Source: Myxococcota bacterium
GTDB taxonomy: Bacteria > Myxococcota_A > UBA9160 > PR03
Length of the DNA stretch: 12,812 bases
Direction: 5' to 3'
NCBI GenBank assembly: GCA_030066475.1
Contig: JASJBO010000124.1
Coordinates: forward strand, 1 to 12,812
Both the position numbers and the translations under genes were made by a program. Each line of letters opens with the position of its first letter. Position 1 is the stretch's first letter. Below, piece by piece: positions 1 through 7,655 of this stretch. Under the pieces are notes generated by a model that did not search any database, was not told where the DNA came from, and saw nothing but the letters and a program-made list of their open reading frames with translations.

Positions 1-319
1 CCCCCATTGCCTGCAGGCGGCGTCACCCCGCAAGCGCCGTCACGAGCGTCTCTGGAGGCAGTGCAAGTCGTGTGCCCACATCGACCGTGCGCAATCCGCC
101 GCGAGACGTGCAACCAACCGGGGGATTCCGGCGAAGCGCGGCGCGGCCCGGGGCGTCTCCTGTCGTCCCGGCGACACGGTGCTCGCAGACGAGGTCACGG
201 GGTTGTGTCGGCCTCTGGGTGCTTCCGCCGCGCCTGTGCACCCGGCTGGGGCGCCACGCCGCGCACGGGTCGGGGCGCGCCCGTGGGCGTGCCTGGCGCC
301 CCTGACGTAGCTTGCTCGG
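1..319. other. Left-edge region without a convincing gene
   Basis: No reading frame here has a plausible start, ribosome-binding site and protein-like composition. The open frames crossing it on both strands are rich in Arg, Pro, Gly and Ala, as expected from out-of-frame reading of GC-rich DNA, and they run on into the antisense or shifted frames of the gene at 320-979. I see no tRNA-like or repeat structure. The one notable element is the long imperfect dyad at 248-302, listed separately. The extreme left could be the trailing flank of a gene outside the window, but nothing shows this. Confidence 0.6.
248..302 (+). promoter_or_regulatory. Long imperfect hairpin upstream of the PEP-CTERM gene
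   Basis: GGGGCGCC (248-255) pairs with GGCGCCCC (295-302). ACGCC (256-260) pairs with GGCGT (286-290), and CACGGG (264-269) pairs with CCCGTG (280-285). Small bulges lie at 261-263 and 291-294, and the loop is 270-279. The stem totals about 19 base pairs and ends 18 bases before the ATG at 320. No T-run follows it, so a classic intrinsic terminator is not supported. It could be the end of an upstream transcript, a 5'-leader structure of the downstream gene or a protein-binding dyad. I cannot tell which. Confidence 0.45.
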
Positions 320-979
320 ATGACCGCACGGCGCTCCATCCGCTGCTCGCTGGTGGGCCTGCTCTGTCTCCTCGTGGCCGGGGCGGCCTCGGCCGAGCTG
401 CTCGACCTCGGCACCGTGACGCGCGATACCGCGACCGACCTCGACTGGCTCGATCTCACCGAGAGCCTGGGCCTGACCTACAACGACGTGGTGAACGGGA
501 CCGGGAACGATCTCGCGGCGCAAGGGTGGCGACACGCCACGGCGAGCGAGGTCTGTGCCCTGTTCGCAGCCTACGCGTTGGCGGCCGAGCCTTGCGGAGT
601 CGACAACCGGACGGCCTCCCGGCCCGAGACGGGCGCCGTGCAGGCGCTCCTCGATCTGCTCGGCGATACCGGCGCGGTGATCGCCGTATCTGCGACGCCC
701 CCGAACGATCCCGTCGTGGTGGGCAGCTCCGGCCTCCTGGACGACGAGGACGGGACGAACGCCGTGGGCGACGGGACCTTCGGTCACCACCTGACGGAAG
801 GGACCGAGCAGACGGCGGTCTTCGTGAACTGGCTGACCGGGATCACCCGGAGCTCGACGCGGGGCAGCTTCCTGGTTCGGACGGTCCCGGAGCCCTCGAG
901 CGGACTCTGCCATGGGATCGCCCTGCTCGCGCTCCTCCGGCTGCGGGCGGGCGGCCGGAGTCGGCACCCCATCGCGTGA
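320..979 (+). CDS. Secreted PEP-CTERM domain protein
   Basis: This 219-residue exported protein of unknown function has a clear signal peptide: basic MTARR, a hydrophobic core at about 9-22, and likely cleavage after ASA at residue 25. The mature start (about 29-78) has the pattern LGTVTRDTATDLDWLDLT, then YNDV and GWRHATASEV. That pattern is typical of a widespread group of PEP-CTERM proteins often annotated only by their sorting tail. The C terminus is a PEP-CTERM-like signal: PEP at 190-192, a short hydrophobic stretch at about 195-206, then Arg-rich 207-215. In such proteins the tail is processed by an exosortase and directs export to the outer surface or matrix. The hydrophobic stretch is short and contains Cys197 and His198, which is slightly atypical. 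The ATG lacks a clear Shine-Dalgarno, but the signal peptide fixes this start. It converges on the next gene with an 18-base gap. Confidence 0.82.
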   Translation: MTARRSIRCSLVGLLCLLVAGAASAELLDLGTVTRDTATDLDWLDLTESLGLTYNDVVNGTGNDLAAQGWRHATASEVCALFAAYALAAEPCGVDNRTASRPETGAVQALLDLLGDTGAVIAVSATPPNDPVVVGSSGLLDDEDGTNAVGDGTFGHHLTEGTEQTAVFVNWLTGITRSSTRGSFLVRTVPEPSSGLCHGIALLALLRLRAGGRSRHPIA

Positions 980-997
980 CTCCCTGCCGGCGCGTCG

Positions 998-2965
998 CTA
1001 CGGACAGGGCACCGTCCCTGCACACCCCAGGCCCGAGGGCCCCGGCATCAGACCGAAGTAGCTGCGGAACACGTTGAAGTCCGCGAGGCCTACCGCCCCG
1101 TCGCCGTTGTGGTCGACGGCGGGGTCGAAGCCTGGGTCGGCGTCGGTCAGGCCGAACTGGGCGCGAACGACGTTGAAGTCCGGGATGCCCACCGCGCGGT
1201 CGTTGTTGTAGTCCGGGTCGCAGGCGTTCCCGTAGCCGTCCGAGTCCGTGTCGATCTGGTCGGCATTGGCGGTGACGAGGCAGTTGTCGTCCTGGTCTCG
1301 GACGCCGTCCTGGTCGGCGTCCATCTGCACGTCGAAGATCGCCACGCAGGTCCGCTCCCGGACTCCGGTCGGGACGGGGTTGCCGTCGCAGTCGCCGTCC
1401 CAGCCGAGGAAGGCCGAGCCGGGTGCCGGGACGGCCTCCAGATCCACCTCGAGCGGCTCGACGAGCGTGCCGATTTCGAAGAAGGCCGAGCAGACGGCGC
1501 CGCAGGCGATGCCCGGCGGGTCGCTGGTGACGCTTCCCGACCCGGGACCCGTGCGGATCACGCGCAGCAGCGTGTCCTCGAACTGCGAGTAGCGCGCGGT
1601 GACGTAGTCGTCGCCGCGTCCCGGAGCGCGGCCCGTGACGCCGACGTCGCTTCCGGACGGGGCCAGCGCCAGCGCGCGGGCGGTCTCGTCGCCCCCGGTG
1701 TCGTAGAGCTGCCGCCACTTCGGCGTGCCCTCGGCGTCGAAGCGCACCACGACGAAGTCGAGTCCGCTCGCCGGGTCCACCGCGTCCTTGGCCTGCCCGG
1801 CGAGATACGCGTTGCCCTGGTCGTCGGCGGCGAGAGCATACGCGCGGCGCGCGAGTGCCAGCCCGTGGTACTCGCGGCCGAGCCAGGTCCCGTCCGGCGC
1901 ATAGCGCGTGGTGCCGTTCAGGTCCTGGCGCCAGGCGAGGCTCCCGTCCGGTCGCCACTTGCCGAGGGCGAGCGAGTCGAACCCGACGCTCAGGTTGACC
2001 CAGCCCGACGCGAGGACATTCCCAATCGCATCCACCGCGACGCTCGTGGCGGTGTGACGACTCCCTGCCGTGGCGAGCGATTCCACCCAGGCGCGCATGC
2101 CGTCGGGCGAGTACTTGACTGCCACCAGATCCACCTGGGCGAGACCGGTCCGCTCCTCACCGGCCACGTAGACGTTACCGGCGGCGTCGATCGCGACGTC
2201 CTTCGCCTCGGCGCCGGGGAGGGCGCCGGTCCAGCGGTCCCACCAGGCCCGGTTCCCCGCGGAATCGTAGACCACCGTCAGGAACTCGAAGCTGCCGCTC
2301 CCTTCGGGCCGCGTGGTGCCCGTGACCGCCACCCGGCCCGCGGCGTTGGCATCGATCGCCGCGGGCACGTCGTTCTGGAAGCCCACGTCGAAGATCCCGA
2401 ACTCGCGGAACCAGGGGCGATCGCCGTCCGCGGTGTACCGGATGACGACGAAGTTCGTGTCCGTGGACGTGCGGCTCGCGATGCTGCTGCCCGCGACGTA
2501 GGCATTGCCGGCGGCGTCGAGGTCGAGTCCCACGGCCCGGCTGTCGTACTGCGCGAAGCTGCGGATCCACTCGACCGAGCCACTGGGTGCGTACTTGATC
2601 GTCACGATGGCGTGGCGACCGAGGCTGTTCTCGCTGGTGCCGGTGACGTACACGAAGCCTCCGGCATCCACGACCAGGTCGGCCGGCGTGTCGAGCTCGC
2701 CGCTCGCGCCCGCCCAGCGCTCGGCCCAGGCGCGGCTACCGTCGGCGCGGTACTTCACCGTGAGGAAGTCGCCCTCGCTCTCGCCGGTGACGACGACTGC
2801 ATCCGAGCCGTCCACCGCGACTGCCACCGCCCGGTCATCCATCCCGGCGGGGCCGTCGTAGGAGCGGAGCCACTCCGGCTCCACTTGCGCAACCGCCGCC
2901 GCCGCGATCGAGACGAGCACGGCTGTCGGGAAGAGGACACACAGCCATCGAAACGGAGTCCGCAT
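998..2965 (-). CDS. Secreted SBBP-type beta-propeller protein with dockerin repeats
   Basis: This 655-residue exported protein starts with a signal peptide (hydrophobic core about 8-24, cleavage likely after AVA at residue 26). Residues about 27-468 hold at least seven repeats of the form D-x-x-G-N-x-Y-V-A-G followed by V-K-Y-x-x-D-G-x-x-x-W. This is the SBBP beta-propeller pattern, normally a binding or adhesive scaffold and not an enzyme. Residues about 469-548 look like a divergent InlB B-type repeat, with SGSVTSDPPGIACG, paired cysteines and FLGWDGDCDG. A thrombospondin type 3-like calcium segment covers about 549-584. Two dockerin-type calcium loops follow (DYNNDRAVGIPD from 585, DHNGDGAVGLAD from 618), and the protein ends in GPSGLGCAGTVPCP (642-655). 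The tail nearly matches that of the upstream gene. Function is inferred to be extracellular binding; the ligand is unknown. The ribosome-binding site is a weak G-rich stretch (GGGGTGGTGG). Confidence 0.85.
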   Translation of the reverse strand: MRTPFRWLCVLFPTAVLVSIAAAAVAQVEPEWLRSYDGPAGMDDRAVAVAVDGSDAVVVTGESEGDFLTVKYRADGSRAWAERWAGASGELDTPADLVVDAGGFVYVTGTSENSLGRHAIVTIKYAPSGSVEWIRSFAQYDSRAVGLDLDAAGNAYVAGSSIASRTSTDTNFVVIRYTADGDRPWFREFGIFDVGFQNDVPAAIDANAAGRVAVTGTTRPEGSGSFEFLTVVYDSAGNRAWWDRWTGALPGAEAKDVAIDAAGNVYVAGEERTGLAQVDLVAVKYSPDGMRAWVESLATAGSRHTATSVAVDAIGNVLASGWVNLSVGFDSLALGKWRPDGSLAWRQDLNGTTRYAPDGTWLGREYHGLALARRAYALAADDQGNAYLAGQAKDAVDPASGLDFVVVRFDAEGTPKWRQLYDTGGDETARALALAPSGSDVGVTGRAPGRGDDYVTARYSQFEDTLLRVIRTGPGSGSVTSDPPGIACGAVCSAFFEIGTLVEPLEVDLEAVPAPGSAFLGWDGDCDGNPVPTGVRERTCVAIFDVQMDADQDGVRDQDDNCLVTANADQIDTDSDGYGNACDPDYNNDRAVGIPDFNVVRAQFGLTDADPGFDPAVDHNGDGAVGLADFNVFRSYFGLMPGPSGLGCAGTVPCP

Positions 2966-2997
2966 CTACCACCACCCCTGCCTCCACGGGACGCCTC

Positions 2998-3026
2998 GAG
3001 CTTGTGCACGGCAGCGGGCGTGTCAA
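2998..3026 (-). promoter_or_regulatory. Possible sigma70-type promoter for the propeller gene
   Basis: On the minus strand an exact TTGACA lies at 3026-3021. At 16-17 bases spacing the -10 candidates (CAAGCT or AAGCTC, about 3004-2998) are poor. An exact TTGACA in such GC-rich DNA is noticeable, and the 165-base gap before the propeller gene is large enough for its own promoter. The weak -10 keeps confidence low. The rest of the gap 2966-3130 contains no gene. Confidence 0.3.
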
Positions 3027-3113
3027 TCGGCCGTCGGCACACGCGGGGCACGAGCACGCGCAGTCGCACGCCGAGTCCCTCGCGCGGCTGCGCCAGGCGA
3101 TCGCGTCATCCGA

Positions 3114-3134
3114 GTGAGGCGGCCCGCCGCTCAC
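3114..3134 (-). terminator. Short hairpin overlapping the stop codon of the large dockerin gene
   Basis: GTGAG (3114-3118) pairs with CTCAC (3130-3134) and CGGC (3120-3123) faces GCCG (3126-3129), with one bulged G. The dyad spans the TGA stop of the gene ending at 3131. There is no U-tract on the minus strand after it, so an intrinsic terminator is only a possibility. Confidence 0.2.
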
Positions 3135-6100
3135 GGCGAGGGACAGGGGACGGTCCCGGCGCACCCGAGGCCGCTCGGGCCGGGCGCCGCGCCGAAGAAC
3201 GCGCGCAGCACCGAGAAGTCCGCGATCCCGATCGCCCCGTTGCCGTCCGCATCGACGTCCGGGTCGAAGCCGGCGTCTTCCGCCGTGCGCCCGAACTGCG
3301 CGCGCAGCACGTTGAAGTCGGAGATGCCCACGGCGCCATTGCCGTCGTAGTCGGCGTCGCAGCGGTTCCCGTAGCCGTCCCGGTTGCTGTCGCGCTGCTG
3401 CGGGTTTGCCAGCTCGACGCAGTTGTCGGCCGCGTCGGAGACCAGGTCGCCGTCGCCATCGACGCCCTCGGTGGGATCGCCGGGACCCGAGCAGCCGGGG
3501 TCGTCGGGGTGGTCGCGGAAGCCGTCGCCGTCGTCGTCGCGCCCGTTGCTGCACTCGGGCGCCGACCGGTGCGCGAGGCCAGGGTCGTCGACCTCGGTCG
3601 GGCCCACGGCGCCCTCCACCGCGACCAGGTTCTCGACGGCGATCGCGCCCACGTTCGCGGCCGCGAGCGCAGGATCCGACGCGATCGTCGTCGCCACCCG
3701 GCGCGCCACCTCCGCCGCGCTCTGTCCGGGATCGGTGGTGACGTCGAAGTCGACGCCTTCGACCGAGAACACGATGCGGCCCCCCGCGGCCGTGCCGACG
3801 AAGGCCCAGAGCGACTCGTCGCGACACGCTGCCGAGCAGCCGTCGCCGCTGGTGCGGTCGCCGTCGTCGCAGCTCTCGTCCGCGTCGAGGCGGCCGTTGC
3901 CGCAGGCCGGGACCACGCGCACCGAGTCGATCACCAGCTCGAAGTCGTCCTGGCCGGGCGCGCGGATCTCGATGCCGAGCGCCGCCACCTCGTCCAGGGC
4001 CACCGGTCCCCTCGCGGCCGAGCCGCCGAGCGAGGGCTCGAGCTCGCTGAAGTCGACCTCGAACCGGGTCGCTTCGGGAACGTCTTCCTCGAGCATCAGC
4101 GTGGCCTCGAAGAGCGGGCCGACCGGCCCCGGACGGCGCGCGAACAGGCCGATCTCGACGCCGCCCAGCATCGGGCCGTCGAAGCGCAGCGAGCGGACGT
4201 TCACCTCGAACGCGGAGGCACCCGTGCGGCCGAGGTCGACACCCGGGAGCGGCAGGGTGCCGAGCGCGGGGCTCGTGTCGAGCCCATCCCAGCGGATCGA
4301 GCCGTTGCCGAACACCTGCGGTCCCTGTCGGTACACCAGCGCGCCGTCGGCGACGAACGCGCTCAGGTTCGAGACGCCTTCGGTCGCGACGATCTCGAAC
4401 ACGCCCTCGCGCTGGCCGCCGGGCACCAGCGGAATCGGCTCCGCGACGAAGTCGGAGCCGACCGCGCTGCAGGTGACGGAGAGCGCGCCGGCGTCGAAGG
4501 CGTCGACCACCGGCGGCCAGGTCTCCACGCGCGCCGTCTCGAAGGAGACGAGCCGCGCGACGTGGTCCGAGCCGAACGAGCCGTCCACCACCAGCTCCAG
4601 GGCGGCGACGTCCTCGAGCGCGCCCTCCGGCGCGTCCAGCAGGTGGAAGGGGATCGGGAGGTCGAGGTCCTGGACGAGCGGCTCGTCGAACGGAACCAGG
4701 AACTCGTAGGGCGTCCGCGCCGGGTCGTCGACGACGGCCCGCGCGCCGATCGCGAGCTGGAGCGGCTCCTCGCTGAAGTTCTCGAGCCGGTCGATCCCCA
4801 CCACGAAGGCGTTGGCGCCGTCCGCCGTGAGGTCGAGGTTGAGCGAGCCCTCGCCCGGATCGACCTCGCTGGCGTCGGGCCCGTCGTAGGTGAGGTCGGA
4901 GACCGCGAACGCGCCGGTCGCCTGGTCGTGGCTGTAGGCGCCGGAGGTGGTCGAGACGAAGAAGCCCTCGCCGGAGGTCTCGAGCAGCTCGGCCGCGACC
5001 TCGCGTTGCTCGCCCAGGATGCCGGGACCCGCCTCGATCGCGAAGGCGAGCCCGGGGACGTCGAGGAACTGGCTGAAGCTCCCGGTGCCGAAGTCGTCGA
5101 TCAGGGCGCCGGCCGTACGCCGCGCCTCGGCGATCCCGAACGAGCTGGTGGCGATGCCGACGTCGATCGTGAAGATCTCGCCGTTCGCGAGACCCGCGAA
5201 CAGCGCCTGGAGCGCGGTGCCCGGCGTGCCGACCGAGACGTTCACCGCGTCGAGCAGGGTGCCCTCGACGCCGATCACCAGCCCGACCAGCGCCGTGGGC
5301 GCGTGGACGCGCTCGCCGCTGGCCCGGATGCCCTCCAGGACGGGCTCGGGCACGAGGTCGCGCAGGCTCGGATCGAGGCCGCTGCCGGTGACCGGCGTGC
5401 CTCCGACGGCGACCTCGCGGTGGGTTACGGTCGGGACGTAGCCCGGCTGCGCCTGCTCGGGCGCCACGACGGACACGGCGGCGGGCGACGCGAAGTACTC
5501 GGCCAGCACGTCGAGCGCCGGGCGCTCGGCGCCGCCGCCGCCGTAGCGGTCGACCGCGAGGCTCCCGAACGCCAGCGCCGCGCCCGCGATCGTGAGCTCG
5601 GCGGCGGCACCCGGCTCGTAGCGCAGGAAGGCGGGGGCCCGCGCCGCCGCCTGCTCGACCTGCTCAGCCAGCAGCGCCGCGCCGAGCCCGTTGATGCTCG
5701 CCGAGCGCGCCGAGAGCAGGGCCGCCGGCGCGCTCGGCGGACTCGCCGGCGCGACGTCGATGCTGGCGGTGGCGTGGATCACCTCCATGGCCGTCGCCTC
5801 GAAGCGCGGCGAGACGACCACCTCGGCACCGCTCGCGACGAGCTGGAACGACTCGGGCGTGAAGTAGACGGATGCGAACGACGCCACCGAGATCGGTGGC
5901 GCGGCCGACGGCCCCCGGCCCCCGCCGTCCGGCACCCGCCGCACCTCGGCGTCGGCCTTCAGGTAGTCGCGCTGCACCGAGCCCCCCATCACGAAGACCG
6001 GCGCGCCGACCGCGCAGGTGGCGTTCGGGCCGCGGCAGAACACCGAGCCGATGTTGCGCGGCACCGGGTCGTCGTCGCCGAACGCCTGGGCGTTCTGGAT

Positions 6101-6523
6101 CTCGTAGCAGCCCGTGCCGCGCCGGCACGGGAAGTCCTCGGTGTTGGGCGTGCCGTCGGTCTTGAAGTGCAGGACCGCGTCGGCCTCGTGCAGGCCCTCG
6201 TCGAACTGCGGCCGCGTGTCGAGCTCGTCGTTGTCCGCGATGCGGATCAGGGCGCAGTCGAGCTCGGTCTCGCCGAACCAGGAGTCCTCGTCGACGTCGG
6301 GCGGCGGAAAGCGCTGGTCGTCGCCGTCGGGGCCGTCGATGCGCACCCCGCAGCGCACCTGGGCGCTGCCGTCGCCGCGCTCGGCGCCCTCGAGACCCAC
6401 GACCCGCTCGATGGTGAGGCCCTTCAGCACGCCGAACTCGGCGACCGGCGTGCCCTGCGCGAGGCAGGGGGCGGGGCACAGCAGCCAGACCGACACGACG
6501 ACTGCGAGCCTGATCACGAGCAT
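3131..6523 (-). CDS. Large secreted protein with DUF4215, TSP3-like and dockerin repeats
   Basis: This 1130-residue exported protein has a signal peptide (hydrophobic core about 3-18, cleavage after CLA at residue 22). A good ribosome-binding site, GGAGGG, sits 6 bases before the ATG. Residues about 23-870 form a large region I cannot assign. Its early part is acidic and Cys-containing (a CRRGTGCYE stretch); the rest looks beta-rich. Residues 874-901 match the Myxococcus cysteine-rich (DUF4215) repeat, with CGNG, DESCDDGD and GDGCSAAC. Residues 991-1011 carry CSNGRDDDGDG...DPGC. A thrombospondin type 3-like segment spans about 1021-1057. Two well-formed dockerin loops start at 1058 (DYDGNGAVGISD) and 1091 (DADGNGAIGIAD), and the tail GPSGLGCAGTVPCPSP occupies 1115-1130. 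Dockerin loops bind calcium and, where studied, cohesins; no clear cohesin is seen here. The C-terminal architecture parallels the downstream propeller protein. A surface or structural role is inferred. Confidence 0.85.
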   Translation of the reverse strand: MLVIRLAVVVSVWLLCPAPCLAQGTPVAEFGVLKGLTIERVVGLEGAERGDGSAQVRCGVRIDGPDGDDQRFPPPDVDEDSWFGETELDCALIRIADNDELDTRPQFDEGLHEADAVLHFKTDGTPNTEDFPCRRGTGCYEIQNAQAFGDDDPVPRNIGSVFCRGPNATCAVGAPVFVMGGSVQRDYLKADAEVRRVPDGGGRGPSAAPPISVASFASVYFTPESFQLVASGAEVVVSPRFEATAMEVIHATASIDVAPASPPSAPAALLSARSASINGLGAALLAEQVEQAAARAPAFLRYEPGAAAELTIAGAALAFGSLAVDRYGGGGAERPALDVLAEYFASPAAVSVVAPEQAQPGYVPTVTHREVAVGGTPVTGSGLDPSLRDLVPEPVLEGIRASGERVHAPTALVGLVIGVEGTLLDAVNVSVGTPGTALQALFAGLANGEIFTIDVGIATSSFGIAEARRTAGALIDDFGTGSFSQFLDVPGLAFAIEAGPGILGEQREVAAELLETSGEGFFVSTTSGAYSHDQATGAFAVSDLTYDGPDASEVDPGEGSLNLDLTADGANAFVVGIDRLENFSEEPLQLAIGARAVVDDPARTPYEFLVPFDEPLVQDLDLPIPFHLLDAPEGALEDVAALELVVDGSFGSDHVARLVSFETARVETWPPVVDAFDAGALSVTCSAVGSDFVAEPIPLVPGGQREGVFEIVATEGVSNLSAFVADGALVYRQGPQVFGNGSIRWDGLDTSPALGTLPLPGVDLGRTGASAFEVNVRSLRFDGPMLGGVEIGLFARRPGPVGPLFEATLMLEEDVPEATRFEVDFSELEPSLGGSAARGPVALDEVAALGIEIRAPGQDDFELVIDSVRVVPACGNGRLDADESCDDGDRTSGDGCSAACRDESLWAFVGTAAGGRIVFSVEGVDFDVTTDPGQSAAEVARRVATTIASDPALAAANVGAIAVENLVAVEGAVGPTEVDDPGLAHRSAPECSNGRDDDGDGFRDHPDDPGCSGPGDPTEGVDGDGDLVSDAADNCVELANPQQRDSNRDGYGNRCDADYDGNGAVGISDFNVLRAQFGRTAEDAGFDPDVDADGNGAIGIADFSVLRAFFGAAPGPSGLGCAGTVPCPSP

Positions 6524-6545
6524 CCGGAACCCTCCGCTCGGCGAT

Positions 6546-6568
6546 CCCCGGTCCCCATCCTGCCGGGG
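6546..6568 (-). promoter_or_regulatory. Hairpin in the SDR to dockerin-gene gap
   Basis: CCCCGG (6546-6551) pairs with CCGGGG (6563-6568) around an 11-base loop, in the 93-base gap between the SDR stop and the start of the large dockerin gene. No U-run follows in the minus direction. It could be a weak attenuator or terminator after the SDR gene, or a leader structure if the promoter candidate at 6571-6599 is real. Confidence 0.25.
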
Positions 6569-6570
6569 CC

Positions 6571-6599
6571 ATCGTACACGGGGGACGCGGCGATCGGAA
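6571..6599 (-). promoter_or_regulatory. Weak promoter candidate for the large dockerin gene
   Basis: On the minus strand TTCCGA (6599-6594) and TACGAT (6576-6571) are separated by 17 bases. The -10 matches four of six consensus positions and the -35 three of six. It would give a leader of roughly 40 bases containing the 6546-6568 hairpin. The match is weak and could be chance. Confidence 0.22.
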
Positions 6600-6616
6600 A
6601 TCGAAGTCGTCCGCTC

Positions 6617-7405
6617 CTAGAGATCGGGCAGACCCAGCTCCAGGTTGGAGCGCCGGATGCCGCCGTCCACGTCGAGGCAGCGGCCCGTCACGTAGCTGCC
6701 GGCCGGCGACGCCAGGTAGACGGCGGCCGCGGCGATGTCCTCGACCCGACCGAGGCGCTTGAGCGGCGTGCCCTCCACCATCTTGGCCGTGATCTCCTCG
6801 TTCTGGAGCACGATCCCGAGCGCCGAGGTCTCGATCGCGCCGGGCGCGATCGCGTTCACCCGGATCCGGGGCGACAGGTCGTTGGCCAGGTTCGCGGTCA
6901 TGTGGATCATGGCCGCCTTGGCGGTGCCGTAGCCCAGGAACCCGCGGTCGTGGAAGCGGCCCGCGGCCGAGGCGATGTTGATCACGCAGCCGCCGCCCGA
7001 CGCGAGCAAGTGGGGCACCGCGAGCTGGGTGAGGTTGAAGGCGGTGGTGACGTTCCATTGGAAGGCCTCGTTGAAGGCCTGCTCGGTGGTCTGGAGGAAG
7101 GGGCCGGGCATGCTGCCCCCGACGTTGTTCACGACCACGTCGAGGCGCCCGTAGTCGGAGACGGCTCGCTCCACCAGCGCCTCGAGCGCCTCGCGCCGGC
7201 TCAGGTCGCCCGACACCACCGAGGCCCGGCGCCCGTGGCTGCGCACGTCCGCGGCCACCTCCTCGAGCTGCGAGGCCGTGCGCGCTCCGATCACGACGTC
7301 GGCGCCCACCTCGGCGAAGGCGCGCGCGATGCCGGCGCCGATGCCGCGACCCGCGCCGGTCACCACGGCGACCCGCCCGTCCATGCGGAAGAGATCGAGG
7401 ATCAT
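6617..7405 (-). CDS. SDR-family NAD(P)-dependent oxidoreductase
   Basis: This 262-residue cytoplasmic enzyme of the classical short-chain dehydrogenase/reductase family has the usual length and a complete motif set. The Rossmann motif TGAGRGIG is at 16-23, and a cofactor-side Asp-Leu is at 67-68. NNVGG at 93-97 is the family NNAG motif. The catalytic tetrad is Asn118, Ser146, Tyr159 and Lys163 (YGTAK), and PG is at 188-189. The C-terminal YVTGRCLDVDGG pattern is typical of FabG-like members. Arg42 after the second strand (GAR) hints at NADP(H), but this is inference. The reaction is reversible oxidation of a hydroxyl or reduction of a ketone; the substrate cannot be read from sequence. GGGAGG lies 5 bases before the ATG. 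An internal Met8 is a less likely start. It is divergent from the lipoprotein gene and may be transcribed alone, since the neighbouring exported-protein genes suggest no shared pathway. Confidence 0.93.
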   Translation of the reverse strand: MILDLFRMDGRVAVVTGAGRGIGAGIARAFAEVGADVVIGARTASQLEEVAADVRSHGRRASVVSGDLSRREALEALVERAVSDYGRLDVVVNNVGGSMPGPFLQTTEQAFNEAFQWNVTTAFNLTQLAVPHLLASGGGCVINIASAAGRFHDRGFLGYGTAKAAMIHMTANLANDLSPRIRVNAIAPGAIETSALGIVLQNEEITAKMVEGTPLKRLGRVEDIAAAAVYLASPAGSYVTGRCLDVDGGIRRSNLELGLPDL

Positions 7406-7449
7406 GAGGCCCTCCCGGAGCCGCCGGAGCTCGCCGACGGACTCCCAGT

Positions 7450-7492
7450 GGACACCAGAACGGCCCGACGCTCAAGGGCCGGGATGGTGTCC
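7450..7492 (-). promoter_or_regulatory. Strong two-part dyad upstream of the SDR gene
   Basis: GGACACCA (7450-7457) is perfectly complementary to TGGTGTCC (7485-7492). Inside it CGGCCC (7461-7466) is perfectly complementary to GGGCCG (7476-7481). A symmetric 3x3 internal loop separates the two helices, and the apical loop is 9 bases. The 14 paired positions have no mismatch. It begins 45 bases upstream of the SDR start, so it could be an operator for a dimeric regulator or a leader-RNA hairpin of the SDR transcript. No T-run follows on either strand. Confidence 0.5.
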
Positions 7493-7655
7493 GGGCGCTC
7501 CGTCTGGCGCCTGCGCGCGCGCTCGAGCGCGACCGGCCGCCGGCGCGCCCACCTCCGCACGGGGGATTCGCCCCGGCGCGGGTCGCGCAGGAGCGGCGCG
7601 GCGCCATCGCCGCCCCGGGTTTCCTACGGCGATCTGATCCTTTTCTGACCCTTGC

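Noticed and set aside
9..18. Palindrome GCCTGCAGGC at the left edge
   Set aside because: A 10-base palindrome is expected by chance in GC-rich DNA and nothing around it gives it a context.
1005..1020. Small hairpin CAGGG/CCCTG near the convergent gene ends
   Set aside because: It lies inside the coding sequence for the conserved VPCP tail, has only 5 base pairs and no T-run, so coding constraint explains it.
7..1077. Open frames on both strands at the left edge (7-1077 plus, 23-967 minus)
   Set aside because: Both overlap the PEP-CTERM gene in other frames, and their composition is not protein-like.
4700..5260. Possible cohesin partner for the dockerin loops within the 1130-residue protein
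   Set aside because: The region is beta-rich but shows no cohesin motif I can recognise; the suggestion rested only on the presence of dockerin repeats.
1109..7648. A 2179-codon open frame on the plus strand
   Set aside because: It runs antisense across three minus-strand genes that have signal peptides, ribosome-binding sites and recognisable domains. Its product is an Arg/Val/Asp/Gly-rich sequence without motifs, typical of the antisense frame of GC-rich genes.
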